DNA of 64,000 bases from Selaginella moellendorffii (Eukaryota; Streptophyta; Lycopodiopsida; Selaginellales; Selaginellaceae), in assembly GCF_000143415.4 (NCBI RefSeq), contig NW_003314278.1, positions 833,157 to 897,156 on the forward strand, given 5' to 3'. The notes beneath the pieces are model-generated. The model saw only the letters and a program-made list of their open reading frames with translations, had not been told where the DNA came from and made no database searches. The position numbers and the translations under genes were made by a program. Shown here in pieces: positions 33,253-45,973 of the stretch. The first letter of the stretch is position 1, and every line of letters begins with the position of its first letter.

Positions 33253-36123
33253 CTACTCTGCATAAGTCTCAACGGCTGGGACCAACACTTCGGTCATTGG
33301 TTTTGGTACAACGATTTGTTGAGGAACCCCATGAGCATTCCCTTGCAGCATCTCCCATGGAGAACAGCCTATAGCGCTATGAAATGTGTTGTTATAACAA
33401 ATTTCTGCTATATCCAAATGCTCAACCCAGTCGCGTTGGTCCGCCGCAACATAGTACCGTAGATAATCCTCAACTTGAGCATTCACGTGTTCGGTCTGCC
33501 CATCAGTCTGAGGATGATAAGCCGTACTAAACTTCAACTTGGTACCGAACAGCTGGAACAGTGTGCCCCAAAACTTCCCCGTAAACCTCGAATCTCTATC
33601 CGAGATCATCTCTTCAGGAAGACCACGAACTCGCACTACTTCATGGAAAAAGAGCTTTGCTGCTTGTTTCGCATTCACTGTTCCTACAGTTGGAATGAAG
33701 TGTGCAATCTTCGACAACCGATCCACAACCACCATCAAAGTATCATGACCCTTAGACTTCGGCAAGCAAGTGACGAAATCAAGTGTCACACTCTGAAATG
33801 GCCATGCCGGTGCTGGAATGCACTGCAACTTTCCAGCCTGCTTCTCAGTTCTGCGCTTACATTGCTGGCATATAGGGCAGGAACGAACATAATCCGCTAC
33901 ATCACCTTCCATACCAGACCAGAAAAATCCCTTTTTCAATGAAGCCAGAGTCTTTCGCTTCCCACCATGTCCCACTGCTGGAACATCATGATGTTCCCTC
34001 AAAAATAACTGTTGAAGATCCTTAGAGGGAAGATACAATCTTTCTTTCTTATAGAATATAAGCCCGTCTCGAACTGAGAAGTGAAGCTTTGCATTAGTGC
34101 GACTAGCAACTTTTGCTGCTTCGCTACCAGGGCTCTGCTTCAACAACCCCACACGGCATAAGATTGCCTTCGCCAATGGATCACTTCCATACGAAGCCCG
34201 GACGTCCTTCAACCAATCTGGACTGATTGCCGATATTGCCCGGAATTGAGCTTGACGACTCAACGCATCCGGAACAATATTGTCTTTACCAGGTTTATAT
34301 ATGATTTCAATATCATATCTGGCAAGCTTCTCTTGCCAACGAGCCTGCTTCGGCGTAAGCTTAGGCTGCGTAGCAAAGTAGCTTAGTGTGTTACTATCCG
34401 TATAAACCTTGGTATGTCCACCCAAGTAGTGTCTCCAGTGTTCCAGGGCCGACACTATAGCAAACATCTCTTTCTCATGCGTTGGCCATCTTTGTTGGGT
34501 TTCATCCAATTTCTTGGAATAGAATGCAACGGGACAACCATGTCGCCTTAGCGTAACACCAACCGCTTTGTCACAATCTTGCTGTAACACGGCACCAATA
34601 GCATAACCAGATGCATCACAATGCACTTCGAAGGGTTTATCAGGATCTGGGATCCTGAGAACAGGAACTGTAGTCAAGATCTCCTTCAACCGTACAAAAG
34701 CACGCTGACAAGCTGGTGTCCAATGAAACGGAATACTACTCTTCGTCAACTCAGTCAACGGAAGAGCAATTCTTGCAAAATTGCGGACAAACTTGCGATA
34801 GTATCCCGCCAATCCGAGAAAGGAACAAACATCTGACACAGTGGTCAGGACTTCCCAGGACTTCACCGCTTCCACCTTCTTTGGATCGACCTCAATCACG
34901 CCACCACCAACTATATGTCTGAGAAAGTTTACGTGCAATTGACCAAAAGCGCATTTACTTTCCTTAGCATATAGTTTGTGTTCGCGCAACTTCTGAAACA
35001 CCAGCTCCAAGTGTTTCAAATGATCCTCCAACGTTTCGCTGAAGACTAGAACATCGTCGATATATAGGACAACAAATGTGTCCAGATAATCTCCAAATAT
35101 TCTATCCATCATAGTGTTGAACGTTGCCGGAGCATTGCATAACCCGAACGGCATGACAAGGAACTCATAAGATCTGTACCGAGTTTTAAAGGCTATCTTC
35201 TCCACATCTTGATCCACCACCCGTATCTGATGATACCTGGACCGCAAATCAAGTCGTGTAAAATACTTAGCCTTTAAGAGTTGGTCAAACAAGTCATCAA
35301 TGCGAGGCAATGGATAACTGTTTTTAACCGTGATCTTGTTGAGTGCCCGATAGTCAATACACATCCTCATGGTTCCATCCTTTTTCATAACAAAAAGGAT
35401 CGGCGCTCCATAAGGTGACTTGCTTGGTCGGATATGACTTTTGTCAAGAAGCTCCGTGAGTTGCTTCTTGAGTTCAGCCATCTCCTTGATGTTCAACCGA
35501 TATGGAGCTTTCGTAGGTGGTTTAGAACCCGGAATAACTTCAATCCGATGATCAACCTCACGGCTAGGTGGTAGCCCTGGTGGCAAATCCTTCGGAAAGA
35601 TATCCTGATTCCACGTCAACAACTCCAATATCTTCTTTGGTACAGGATCAACCCCGTCGCCAATTCGAATTGAGTCACCAACACCCTCAGCTTCCATCAC
35701 TTGAACCCATAAGGTCTGACATCCCCTCTTAGCTGCTTTTTGAGCGGCCCTCACAGTCAGGAACTTTGCATCCCAATCCTTTGAGGAACGCTTTTGCAAC
35801 TGAAAGGATACATCAGGACGTCCTTCTGACTTCAACGTGATATGACTTTGTCCAGCACCATAAATCCCTTTTATATACTTATTGAAGAAATCCATACCAA
35901 ACACCATCTGAAAATCTGATATCTTCAACACTACCAAGTCCACTCTTTCTTTCCACTTGGATATCTTTATTGGAACATCACTCACAAACTTTCTGCCTAC
36001 TTGCCCACCTTCCACAAACCGGAAGTGCATAGGCGACATTTGCTCAGCATTCAATCCTAACAACTTAACTAAGTCATCGGATATCACGCTGTGCGTAGCT
36101 CCCGTGTCAATCATCACTCGGAT
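33253..36123 (-). CDS. Chromovirus pol: protease, RT, RNase H, integrase
   Basis: An open frame of more than 950 codons. Order from the N-terminus: aspartic protease ([14 protein letters not shown], then VFGMDFF), RT ([34 protein letters not shown], catalytic [10 protein letters not shown]), RNase H ([24 protein letters not shown]), the HHCC zinc domain of integrase ([24 protein letters not shown]), and the DDE core ([30 protein letters not shown]). Catalytic residues all appear present. It ends at TAG near 33,250 rather than running on into the chromodomain. The frame is continuous with the gag end except for one TGA at 36,124-36,126. Confidence 0.88.
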   Translation of the reverse strand: MRVMIDTGATHSVISDDLVKLLGLNAEQMSPMHFRFVEGGQVGRKFVSDVPIKISKWKERVDLVVLKISDFQMVFGMDFFNKYIKGIYGAGQSHITLKSEGRPDVSFQLQKRSSKDWDAKFLTVRAAQKAAKRGCQTLWVQVMEAEGVGDSIRIGDGVDPVPKKILELLTWNQDIFPKDLPPGLPPSREVDHRIEVIPGSKPPTKAPYRLNIKEMAELKKQLTELLDKSHIRPSKSPYGAPILFVMKKDGTMRMCIDYRALNKITVKNSYPLPRIDDLFDQLLKAKYFTRLDLRSRYHQIRVVDQDVEKIAFKTRYRSYEFLVMPFGLCNAPATFNTMMDRIFGDYLDTFVVLYIDDVLVFSETLEDHLKHLELVFQKLREHKLYAKESKCAFGQLHVNFLRHIVGGGVIEVDPKKVEAVKSWEVLTTVSDVCSFLGLAGYYRKFVRNFARIALPLTELTKSSIPFHWTPACQRAFVRLKEILTTVPVLRIPDPDKPFEVHCDASGYAIGAVLQQDCDKAVGVTLRRHGCPVAFYSKKLDETQQRWPTHEKEMFAIVSALEHWRHYLGGHTKVYTDSNTLSYFATQPKLTPKQARWQEKLARYDIEIIYKPGKDNIVPDALSRQAQFRAISAISPDWLKDVRASYGSDPLAKAILCRVGLLKQSPGSEAAKVASRTNAKLHFSVRDGLIFYKKERLYLPSKDLQQLFLREHHDVPAVGHGGKRKTLASLKKGFFWSGMEGDVADYVRSCPICQQCKRRTEKQAGKLQCIPAPAWPFQSVTLDFVTCLPKSKGHDTLMVVVDRLSKIAHFIPTVGTVNAKQAAKLFFHEVVRVRGLPEEMISDRDSRFTGKFWGTLFQLFGTKLKFSTAYHPQTDGQTEHVNAQVEDYLRYYVAADQRDWVEHLDIAEICYNNTFHSAIGCSPWEMLQGNAHGVPQQIVVPKPMTEVLVPAVETYAE

Positions 36124-37495
36124 TCAGTGTCCACGGACAAAGCCTACCAGATACATCAACGGATCAGTGTTTGCATTGACTGCAAGAAAAGCTTGAGGAA
36201 AGCAACGAAAGTTACTCACCTCTTCTTCCTCATAGTCTGCATTGACCAACTCGTCAACCCCTTCAGCTTCATCACCACCGTCTTCCCTCATGACATTAAC
36301 CCGAGACCTTGTCTTATGCTTGTTGGGACATTCCGAGGACCTATGTCCCAACTCTCCACAATGGAAGCAATGACCCACACTACCCATTCCGCTAGGAGCA
36401 GGTTTTGCAAGTTGTTGCTGCTTGTACCGGGAGAGGAACAGAGGGCCTAGGACCAGAAGAGGCTGCTGGTGGTCTCCAACCACCACCACCTTTATTAACC
36501 GTAGGTTGTGAGCCCCCAGGGCGGTACCTACTTTCCACCCTTTGTTTCCGATCACCTTGCTTATTCCCAGAATTCCTATTCTTATCCGAGTTACCAGCAT
36601 AAGGTTGCTGATATTGTTCCATGAGCGAGTGACTAAAGGCAACTTGCTGTGCTGCCTCCTTACACTCCAAGTACGTCTTTGGCTTAAACTTCAAAATCTC
36701 ATTACGAGAAAGTGAACTTAAACCCTCCAGGAAATAACTCCGAGCATCTTCGTCACTCATATTTGCAATCATAATGCGCTTCTGAGCAAACGCATTAACA
36801 TAATGCATGAGATCCCCTCGCTGCTTTAACCGCTGCAGCTCCGCGCGAAGTCTCAGACCAAGATCATCAGGCAAGTATTCCTTACGGATACGAGACCGCA
36901 TCTTGGTCCAACTTCTAGTTTGCCCCTTTTCAGCACACACTTGGCGCCACCAAGTTTTGGCATGATCGGTGAGAAAGGATTGCACACACACAACTTTCGT
37001 ACGATCATCTACGTCTACCGCTATGAAATAGTTTTCCATATCGTAGACCCAGTCTTCCAAAACCTGATAGTCCCGCATGCCTCTGAAGTTGGGTGGTTTC
37101 GGAGGCTTGAACTTTGAAACTCGTGCAACCGGGGGCGGCTGCAGAACTTCATCGTCCTCAGAACTCGAAGAGGAGTCCGGTTGCTTAGGCTTAGCTGGTT
37201 TAGCTGCCTCAGCCTCTTTCTTCCTCTTCTTGTTCTCCTTTTTCAATTTGCGAACCTCCTTTCGCAAATTCTCGATCTCGACTTCCTGAGCCATTCGTTG
37301 CAGCGCCGCAGCATTTGGCTCTTCCTCTTCTGACTCAGCCTCAGCCTCTTCCGCAGCATCTTTAGCAGGAGTTTCCTCCTCTCGATTCGCCCGTCTAGAG
37401 GTTTCAGCGTTATCAGCACGGTTCCTCTTCACCATCCTGCTAGCTGCATGCATGCCTCTATCAGTAACTGAACATGCATACAACGTTCTTACCAA
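36124..37495 (-). pseudogene. Chromovirus gag with zinc knuckle, frame broken
   Basis: From 37,495 to about 36,420 one frame gives a charged coiled coil (IENLRKEVRKLKKENKKRKK) and the gag capsid region (YQVLEDWVYDMENYF, AKTWWRQVC, YFLEGLSSLSR). Near 36,400-36,430 the reading changes frame into a CCHC knuckle (CFHCGELGHRSSEC), then runs to TGA at 36,124. The likely start codon is the ATG in MVKRNRADNAE around 37,435; the earlier codons are less certain. Confidence 0.8.
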
Positions 37496-37612
37496 ATGGT
37501 GCTATCCAACTAATCCTACACAGGTCGCTTCGGATCTACTAGAAAAGTCTCTACGTATGCAACTTAAGTCAGAAAATCTGACAAAAGTTGGATAGAAATC
37601 GCTAAGACAATT

Positions 37613-37626
37613 CCTCTGATACCAAA
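37613..37626 (-). other. Primer binding site of the chromovirus
   Basis: Minus strand TTTGGTATCAGAGG directly after the 5' LTR, initiator tRNA-Met type. Confidence 0.8.
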
Positions 37627-38557
37627 TGTAGCGCACCTGAATTTTGGAGCCGAACTCCAAGCCTGTTGCGCTACGAAATGAGGGTCCGGTACAATCCTAC
37701 GAGCACCAGCTCCCCATATCCAGCACCTGCACGCAAAATGGTGTCAGACGGAGTCTGGCACGATTTTGGCATACCGGTGGCCTGACGCGAGAAGGAGGGT
37801 ACTCCACCGACTAGAGTAGCGTGGAGCTTGGGCTTAGACCCAAGCCGGACGCAGAACAAGGAGTGACACAGCCCAGCGGGAGCCAAACTAATGTCTCAGG
37901 TGGTCGGACATGCATTCCAACCACTATCCCTACTATACATTTGGAACCCCCTACAGCCCCCCCCCCCCCCCCCCCGCTTGAGGAACACACGCTTTGGGCT
38001 TTCACCCCAAGCCACCCTTAGTACCAGGAGTTAGTCTTTAGGACAAGTATGAAACTTACTAAATATGGAATGGCTTTAGATTGCGAATTTGGACACGGGA
38101 CGAACACCATTGTGTTCAGGCCGACCTCTACATTCCGTAGACATGCCAAATGAGCGAATCTAGACACTTTCCATAATTAGCACTTGGGACCAAAATGAGA
38201 CTAACACAAAGGGCGTGATAGCGAGGGTGTTTGGCAGACACGGTAAGTTATCATCCGGCGATATTGAGGGACTAGTCTCAATACGCGAGGGTTCTTGCCA
38301 AGCCAGTGCAAGATAGAGCAAAAGAGAACTAAAAAGCCGGGCCAAGTATGCTTGGCCAAATAGACACTTAGGAATTCCGTCCTTATGCTCATCCGGCCAA
38401 GTACAGATGCTAAGTCCAGTTTACTAACACTTGGACAAGAGGGGCCAATAAAGGGAACCAGCAGTACCGACCTCCTGCCGTCATGGCAGTAAGGAAAGAA
38501 TGCCCGTAAGGACTGGTCGACAAGTATCTTTCGATACCCGAAGTCACATTTGCGAAA
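37627..38557 (-). repeat. LTR-C, 5' LTR of the chromovirus
   Basis: 931 bp, near-identical to 31,188-32,112. The main difference is a longer C run (37,957-37,976). The outer end reads CGAAA where the other copy has CGACA. Confidence 0.9.
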
Positions 38558-38968
38558 CCAACAAAAATTAATCATGGGACTTATAAATCCCAAGCCTTAA
38601 ATGCATCTTTTACTTCGGGACGTCAAGGGGAAACACCATTGCTTAATAGCCCAACATAGGTACCCTACTCCCCTACCTCCATGGTAAATGGCCTAGGAAG
38701 GAGTGAGGACCAATAAGCCATATGATACTTAAATAGGGCATCACTCCACATGAGCCAAAAGCACCATAATTGATTTCCCTTTTGGAAGTGAGAATTACTT
38801 TTAACACTTCCTTGGGAGGCCTTTTTGGCACTCCCAAGTCCACATGCTCACTCCTACCCAAGGCCACTAACTTTTAATCCTAACCTTAATTCAATTTGGA
38901 AACACCACTGAAGAGTTCCTTTAAGACTAGGTTTTCAGCCTCATTACCCTTCTATACTTTTGGAATAG
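38558..38968 (-). repeat. LTR-A copy 2, second part
   Basis: Continues the LTR-A sequence interrupted at 31,187: ATCATGGGACTTATAAATCCC aligns with 30,145-30,165 of copy 1. It stops at CTTTTGGAATAGG near 38,968, before the C run and minisatellite. Confidence 0.65.
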
Positions 38969-40327
38969 GTTGACAAATTAAGTCCTTTAAACTCTTTATA
39001 TTCTGGGAATGATACAAATAATGCATCATAATTTCACTTTGAAGGCCATCAATGAAGTAGAACTTATTTTAACATGGATCATGTGTTGAAATATAGGTAA
39101 TTAAGTGAGTAAACAAAATCTTTATCCTAAGGATGAGTTGTACTAGTGATCATCCTTTCTAGGAAACTCTACTGAAGCTCTTGGTCCATCATCTATAGCT
39201 ATATACATCAAAGAGTCATTAGGATCTTCACTCTAAGATAATACACCTTTGAATTGAGTAACACAAACACTAGATGAGTTTTTAATTTTATCTATTAGTC
39301 ACACTTGATAAGTTTCTTTACCAATGTCTTTGAAGACTATATATAGCTTAGCATATTATAAGCTTTAGACTTTTCTGAATGGGGTGCATTCTTCTAGCAT
39401 TAGTATCAGTATATTCTAAAATTTGGACTTTATAGAAGGTCACCCAACCCAGTACTATTCAAATTAAAATATACTTAACCCTAAGTATCTCAATTAAAAA
39501 CAAAAAAGGGTGCACTCTTGTTCATAAACCTTGTCCCTTTATATTTAAACCTCTATATTTTGTCTTTTGGGTCATTCTTTTTAGTTTTTACATATATTTA
39601 TGAGAAAATTTATCACTTTTCCCACTTGATATAGGCATTAAGTTATTCTATAACTCACTTGGTGCAATTATCACTCACACAAAGATAAAATCTCCTATAT
39701 GATATTTCTAAAATTGGCAATACTTATTGGTAAATTTCTCAACTCTATCATAAGCCACATATAAATTCCATCACTACTAGAATCTCATTAATTTTGTGGT
39801 AAATTAATTTCTTTTGAATCAAATTTGTCTTGAACATCCTTGGTCAAATGTAATCCCAACTCCAATACTACACTTTGAGGAATAGGGTTTAGGGTTTAGG
39901 AAAAATGTTATAAAAGTCCATCTAACTTCTACTATGATACTTTACCTACTGATAGAGTATAATTTGTAATACTTAAGGATATCAATCAATTTTCATATTC
40001 TCCTAATAAAATTTACATTTAATTAGCTCATATGTCTTCTTCCCCCTAAATTAACTAATCTCTAAACAATTATGATAGTGGAATAGAACCTAATTAATCA
40101 CCTCATCCACTAGAGCAATAAATACAGCCATTGTAGTAAAGAATCTCATCTATCAAAGTGAAAAGGGCTTCTATCAAAAAGATAACTTTAGCATCTTGAG
40201 CATAAGCAAACTCCCAGACACTTACTTAAATGAATAAAATATGTTTATAGATTTGACACATGACAAAGCTTCCTCTGTCACATAATCGTCGTACCGGCTC
40301 AGTCTGCTTCTGTCTCCCAAGTCCATT
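38969..40327. other. AT-rich repeat-derived DNA, no gene
   Basis: No coding region supported. An old LTR-F trace is at 39,405-39,625 and a short TTTAGGG-like run at 39,887-39,900. Confidence 0.5.
39405..39625 (-). repeat. LTR-F remnant
   Basis: Shares GGTCACCCAACCCAGTACTA, the TTAACCC and AGGGTGCACTCTTG blocks with the LTR-F copies at 45,040 and 55,425. Confidence 0.5.
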
Positions 40328-41312
40328 NNNNNNNNNNNNNNNNNNNNNNNNNNNNNNNNNNNNNNNNNNNNNNNNNNNNNNNNNNNNNNNNNNNNNNNNN
40401 NNNNNNNNNNNNNNNNNNNNNNNNNNNNNNNNNNNNNNNNNNNNNNNNNNNNNNNNNNNNNNNNNNNNNNNNNNNNNNNNNNNNNNNNNNNNNNNNNNNN
40501 NNNNNNNNNNNNNNNNNNNNNNNNNNNNNNNNNNNNNNNNNNNNNNNNNNNNNNNNNNNNNNNNNNNNNNNNNNNNNNNNNNNNNNNNNNNNNNNNNNNN
40601 NNNNNNNNNNNNNNNNNNNNNNNNNNNNNNNNNNNNNNNNNNNNNNNNNNNNNNNNNNNNNNNNNNNNNNNNNNNNNNNNNNNNNNNNNNNNNNNNNNNN
40701 NNNNNNNNNNNNNNNNNNNNNNNNNNNNNNNNNNNNNNNNNNNNNNNNNNNNNNNNNNNNNNNNNNNNNNNNNNNNNNNNNNNNNNNNNNNNNNNNNNNN
40801 NNNNNNNNNNNNNNNNNNNNNNNNNNNNNNNNNNNNNNNNNNNNNNNNNNNNNNNNNNNNNNNNNNNNNNNNNNNNNNNNNNNNNNNNNNNNNNNNNNNN
40901 NNNNNNNNNNNNNNNNNNNNNNNNNNNNNNNNNNNNNNNNNNNNNNNNNNNNNNNNNNNNNNNNNNNNNNNNNNNNNNNNNNNNNNNNNNNNNNNNNNNN
41001 NNNNNNNNNNNNNNNNNNNNNNNNNNNNNNNNNNNNNNNNNNNNNNNNNNNNNNNNNNNNNNNNNNNNNNNNNNNNNNNNNNNNNNNNNNNNNNNNNNNN
41101 NNNNNNNNNNNNNNNNNNNNNNNNNNNNNNNNNNNNNNNNNNNNNNNNNNNNNNNNNNNNNNNNNNNNNNNNNNNNNNNNNNNNNNNNNNNNNNNNNNNN
41201 NNNNNNNNNNNNNNNNNNNNNNNNNNNNNNNNNNNNNNNNNNNNNNNNNNNNNNNNNNNNNNNNNNNNNNNNNNNNNNNNNNNNNNNNNNNNNNNNNNNN
41301 NNNNNNNNNNNN
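40328..41312. other. Assembly gap (985 N)
   Basis: Unknown sequence. Any open frame across it is meaningless. Confidence 1.
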
Positions 41313-42622
41313 CCTTATGTATATCATTCCTCTCCTCCATATATGTCTTAGTCTTTCAAGTCACGAAAAAACATCTCTAAAGCACCTTTCCATTATAACA
41401 AGCATATTTCAAAAATGTAGTAAAAAGCATACTAGTAGAAGGTTGAACTCTCTCTCTCCCAACTACACATTGTTGATGGCACCATACTCTAGCAAAATAC
41501 ACTTAATGCTTGACTTTATCTTTAACTCTTGAAGTTCATATAGGCTAGTCTTCCACCAAACCACTATTTTTTGGATTTGTCTTGACAACTGTAGATGTTA
41601 TAATATGGCCTAGATACTCTACCTACAAAAGTGCACCCTTTTTTCCAATAGATTAAGAGTTTTACAATATTTGGGATTAAGCAACTTTAGATTTAAATAG
41701 TATTGGGCTGGGTGATATCCTATGAAGTCAAAATTCAAGAGTTTATACTTATATATACCACTCTAAGCATAAAGGCTCTTGTACTTTTTTTTTTTACAAT
41801 ACATAGCCATTTGGAAGCTGTGTTGTCCTTGACAAATGTGAAAAACTTGCATCCTCAAATTATAGCTTGTGTTGCATTTATCTTGCAACTATTTTGCCTT
41901 ATTCCTCATAAACCAAGGGCTTGGGTGTTGACAAACACTATAATCCTAAGCATGGTAAAGATTATGGTTCTTCTCATGATTGCCTCTTCATGTTTTACAG
42001 TGTTGGATTTCAAAGGTTTTGTCAAGCAAAGGATGGAGTTTCACTAATTTTTTTGGAGCTTTATAAATTCCATCATCACTATATTCTAGGTGCCCATTTG
42101 TCTCATAAGTTGGCAAATCTTTACTCTTCTATCTTACAGGTGATAATTACTGATATTTTTCCTTGCATTATGATTAATATTATGGTCCCAGCCTACAATA
42201 ACAACTAACTATGGTTTTCGAGTAGTGGGCTTTGTTTACTTTATAGTGCTCATTATTGTTGCAAACATTGTTATTATCTTGGATGTGAACACTTGATGAA
42301 GAGGTAAATGTTTTATTTTGTGTATAATCCCAGGCAAAGCAAAATAAGAAAGCTTAAGCGAAATGGAGTTACACTAAACTTAGGCATCTAAAGAAGAAAG
42401 ACTTGACTTAGACAACACTTATCATAGAAAAACATAAAGCAGTTAGGATTGGTTATAAAATCATATAGTAAATATATAGCACTTAAACATGCTAGAAAAC
42501 AGCCCCCACTCATTTTTGTATGCCATTGTATTAAATTAACCATCTTTTCTCCCACTTATAACTGTTTGTGCAAAGTAAAGTTAACATATGCTCCCATTGA
42601 CTTATTCAGGCAAGGACCCTCT
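41313..42622. other. AT-rich repeat-derived DNA, no gene
   Basis: An LTR-F-like stretch in plus orientation lies at about 41,640-41,750 (TTTAAATAGTATTGGGCTGG). No protein domain recognised. Confidence 0.45.
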
Positions 42623-43946
42623 TGTAAGTGATTAAATTTTCCATTTTACTTTTGTTACTTAACCATGCTTTTGACCTCTTGGAAGAGTCTATAAGAAACT
42701 AATTTTTCCATTATAGTTTAATCATTTAATCACATCTTTGACCACTTAGAGGAGTCTTACTCACAACTTCTATAAATCTTATTTGTGATTTAAGGACTTG
42801 CTAGCCCATAAATGGCCTCTATGCCATTCTACCTTTGCACTTGTTCCAACTGCTCCACATGTCCAATCCTATTATAAACACCTAAAAGTACCACTAATAT
42901 ATCAACCCATTATGCTAAGGCCATATCCATTTGCCTTTATCTCATTGGTAGTCCAAGACTACCCATATTATAGTCCTATCTCCTAAAGACTAAACTATCC
43001 ATCTATGAGTGGTCATCCCATAACCATATCTTAGCATCCTTAGGATGCTTGAGGATATGGGGAATACCTTTCCCCAATATGCTTTCTTTTGTCCTTATCA
43101 AATCTCTCTTCATCCATGGTAGTGCTCACTAATAATGCCATTAGGTTAGGGCTAAGTACTATTAACTTCTGAGACTTCCTCACTATATGACTATACCTTT
43201 GGTTATTATGGAAGAGGATTTCTCCTCTTCCTTTCCACAATTTAGGACTTTGGGATGATATTTTAAAATAGCATTTCAAAATATACTAACCTTTCCTAGC
43301 CAAATTGATTCCACTATAATTCAACCCCCACACTCTCCCTACTATCCTTTTAGAACCCTCTGTAGCCACCCTCCCCTTGAGGAATGATCACTTTGGGCTT
43401 TCACCCTATGACTTGTATTAGTATTTGAACATGGTTTCAGACTCAGTCTCAGACTCAGACCCAGACTCAAACTCAGACCCAGACTCGGACTCAGACCAGA
43501 CCTGAACTCACACCAGACCTGAACTCACACTTACATTCAAGCTCAAACTTGATCTTGGTCTCAATCTTGGTCTCGGTATTGGTCTTAGTTTTGGACCTAG
43601 ACTCCATCTCAAACTCTATCTCGGACTCCATCTCAAACTCCATCTCGGACTCCATCTTAGACTCTTTCTAAGACTCCTTCTCAGACTCCATTTCAGGCTT
43701 TGTCTCAGACTTGGTTTTGATACTTGCCATGTGTCAGTCACTCTTGTGTCCCTTTCTAAAGACATGTTCATTGACCGCTTTGTGCTTATTCCTCAGGCAC
43801 TTCTTTAGGAATTCCACTCCTACTCTCGACTTTCTGAGTTGGAACCTTTAGTCCAAATGTGTTATGCTTATTAGACTCCTGCTTTGACCACTGCTATATG
43901 GCACACTTTTGGCTCCACTTTGTGGCTTAGGGACTTGTGTCTCAAA
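42623..43946 (+). repeat. LTR-B copy 1, diverged
   Basis: Starts TGTAAGTGATTAAATTTTCC and ends near GTGTCTCAAA. Shares with the other LTR-B copies the CTTTGGGCTTTCACCC core (43,391-43,406) and a minisatellite at 43,435-43,720. No clean target duplication was found. Shorter (1.3 kb) and more diverged than the other two copies. Confidence 0.65.
43435..43720. repeat. 12-bp-period minisatellite in LTR-B copy 1
   Basis: Repeats of CAGACTCAGACT and CTCCATCTCGGA type, decayed. Confidence 0.75.
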
Positions 43947-45039
43947 ACTCCACCACCTATAGATGAAGTTTAATGTCCTCATCGAATGATAAACCATTTT
44001 AAAAACCCCATCATGGATTATTATCTTCATCCTCGGCACCAAAACACTAGTCATCAATGGCTCACCAAGCCTTACCCATCCTCTAAAGAACATAGCCTCC
44101 CCATCTTAGAGACTTATTAGATCACCTTTGGTGCTTTTCTCCCTTTATTAGTTTAGATCCTACTAAATCCACTAAAGGCTCTCTACCTCTATTTTACTAT
44201 TCATTCTAGACTAGTCTTGAACTTTATCCACATAACTAATGCATTTTGAATCTTTATTATTGACTTCTTATGTCAATTTCCTAAGTTTCTTCAACACTTT
44301 ATATTACTTATGTTGTATGAACTCCACTTCCCCATTCTAGAAAGGTATTTACTTGAGTGCACTATTACCCCCTCCTTTATTTTGGGCCACCTTGGGCATT
44401 ATAATTCAATTATCCATAATTTGTGCTAAAGTTGTCTATAGTCTTATTATTTGGCTTCCTTACCACTCCATCTTTAGAAGCTTTTGCCTTTTGCCAAATT
44501 AGAGCATTTGGGGAATCCCATCTTTGGATACATATTTCCTTTCTTACAATTCGTTAACATCCAGCATATGGTGGTTTTCTACCTAATTTATTTTTTCTAA
44601 CAATTTTCAATGCCTATTCCTAGCCATTAATCTTTTGCTTTTATCCTTTGAGTGTTACACTAAACAATTGTCCTTGATTTTCTAGCTATGGAATCACTAA
44701 ATGATCCCACATAGATATCTTAATAGGTTTACCAATAGATACTCATGCCCTAGTAGGTTCGGACTCAAACACAAGCACTAGAGGGTTGGGACTTGAATCT
44801 AACCTTTGTATGTACATCTATGAATGGTATTACTTAGGATGTCTAGCATAACTCCCCAATTGATAACCATGCTAATTAGCTTTTTTTATATATATGTGGT
44901 ATCGTCACAACTCAAGAACTTAATTCCTCCATGCCCTTTTACTTGACAAAATAGTTGATCAGCTTGTGATCATGTATGGACTCCTTCATGCTTGGTTCTT
45001 TATAGGCCACCTTTTGTCAAGTTAACACTTTCAACTAGG

Positions 45040-45232
45040 TGTACGCTTCTGAATTTGGATTTCTCAAAAGGTCAAATAACCCAGTATTATTTAAACTCAA
45101 GAACATTTAACCTCAAATATTCAAGACCCTTAATTGATTGGAAAAGAGGGTACATTTTTGTTCATGAGCTATTTCCCTCTATATTTAAACCCTTATAAAC
45201 TATCTCTTGAGTCATTCTTTTGGTTGCTTACA
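45040..45232 (-). repeat. Solo LTR-F
   Basis: 193 bp from TGTACGCTTCTGAATTTGG to GGTTGCTTACA. Flanks CTAGG and CTATG could be a 5-bp target duplication with one change. No internal region on either side. Confidence 0.6.
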
Positions 45233-45973
45233 CTATGGTATTTGTTCCTCTAATTTGCCAATCCCACTTAACAAGTCACCTAACTAATGTAACATAGTTT
45301 TTTGCATAAGTGTGAAAGTCCTCAAATATTGATTTTCGTTCAAAACCATCTCTCTAAACACACAGCAACTACTTCCCCAACTTTGATAACATTACCTCAT
45401 GACAAACTTTAAGACCACACTTCTACTACACCATTTTAATTTTGCACATTCCTATGAACCATTTACACTATCTTTCTAGGTACCAACCTACCCAGAATTA
45501 TTTTTAAGAATATTGAAAGGACTCTATACCTTAGTTTGTTAAGGCTTCTCCTTTCGCAAGCTTCCTAATCACTATATGGTTTAACATTGACAATTCTACA
45601 TTTTATAGTCTCCATGGTAGCATAATTACCAATAGCAACACCCTTGTGCACCCACTTGATTCTTCATTCCCAATTTTTATAACCACCATTGGATATGCCT
45701 TTCAATTCTTATAATTTGGTTTTATCATTTTACTACTTACTTTTAGGCTTATAAATTTCCTTTTGTTATCCTCCTCCAAACTAGAAGGGTTGTTTTATAC
45801 TTTTTATCATGCCTTAGCAAACATTTTTAAGGATGAATCTACTAAATAGCCTAGAGAGTGGTTTCTCAATTTGGATATGCTCATCTTATAATTATATATA
45901 CCAGGATTAACATTTGCTACTTATAGGCATTTATATATCCGTCATTAGCCATGCCAAAATCCTTTTGGATTTA

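Larger units (their letters stand above)
31188..38557 (-). mobile_element. Nearly complete Ty3/gypsy chromovirus
   Basis: A 7.37-kb minus-strand element: LTR, PBS, gag with zinc knuckle, protease, RT, RNase H, integrase, chromodomain, polypurine tract, LTR. Both LTRs are present and differ by roughly a dozen substitutions by eye plus C-run length. The flanks ACAAC (31,183-31,187) and CCAAC (38,558-38,562) look like a 5-bp target duplication with one change. It interrupts LTR-A copy 2. Coding damage is light: a frame break inside gag, TGA between gag and protease, TAG in integrase, and a one-base frameshift before the chromodomain. Confidence 0.9.

Noticed and set aside
39887-39900. TTTAGGG-like run, possible interstitial telomere repeat
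   Set aside because: Only about two units; chance is enough in AT-rich DNA.
40222-41351. Open frames spanning the run of N
   Set aside because: Artefact of an assembly gap.
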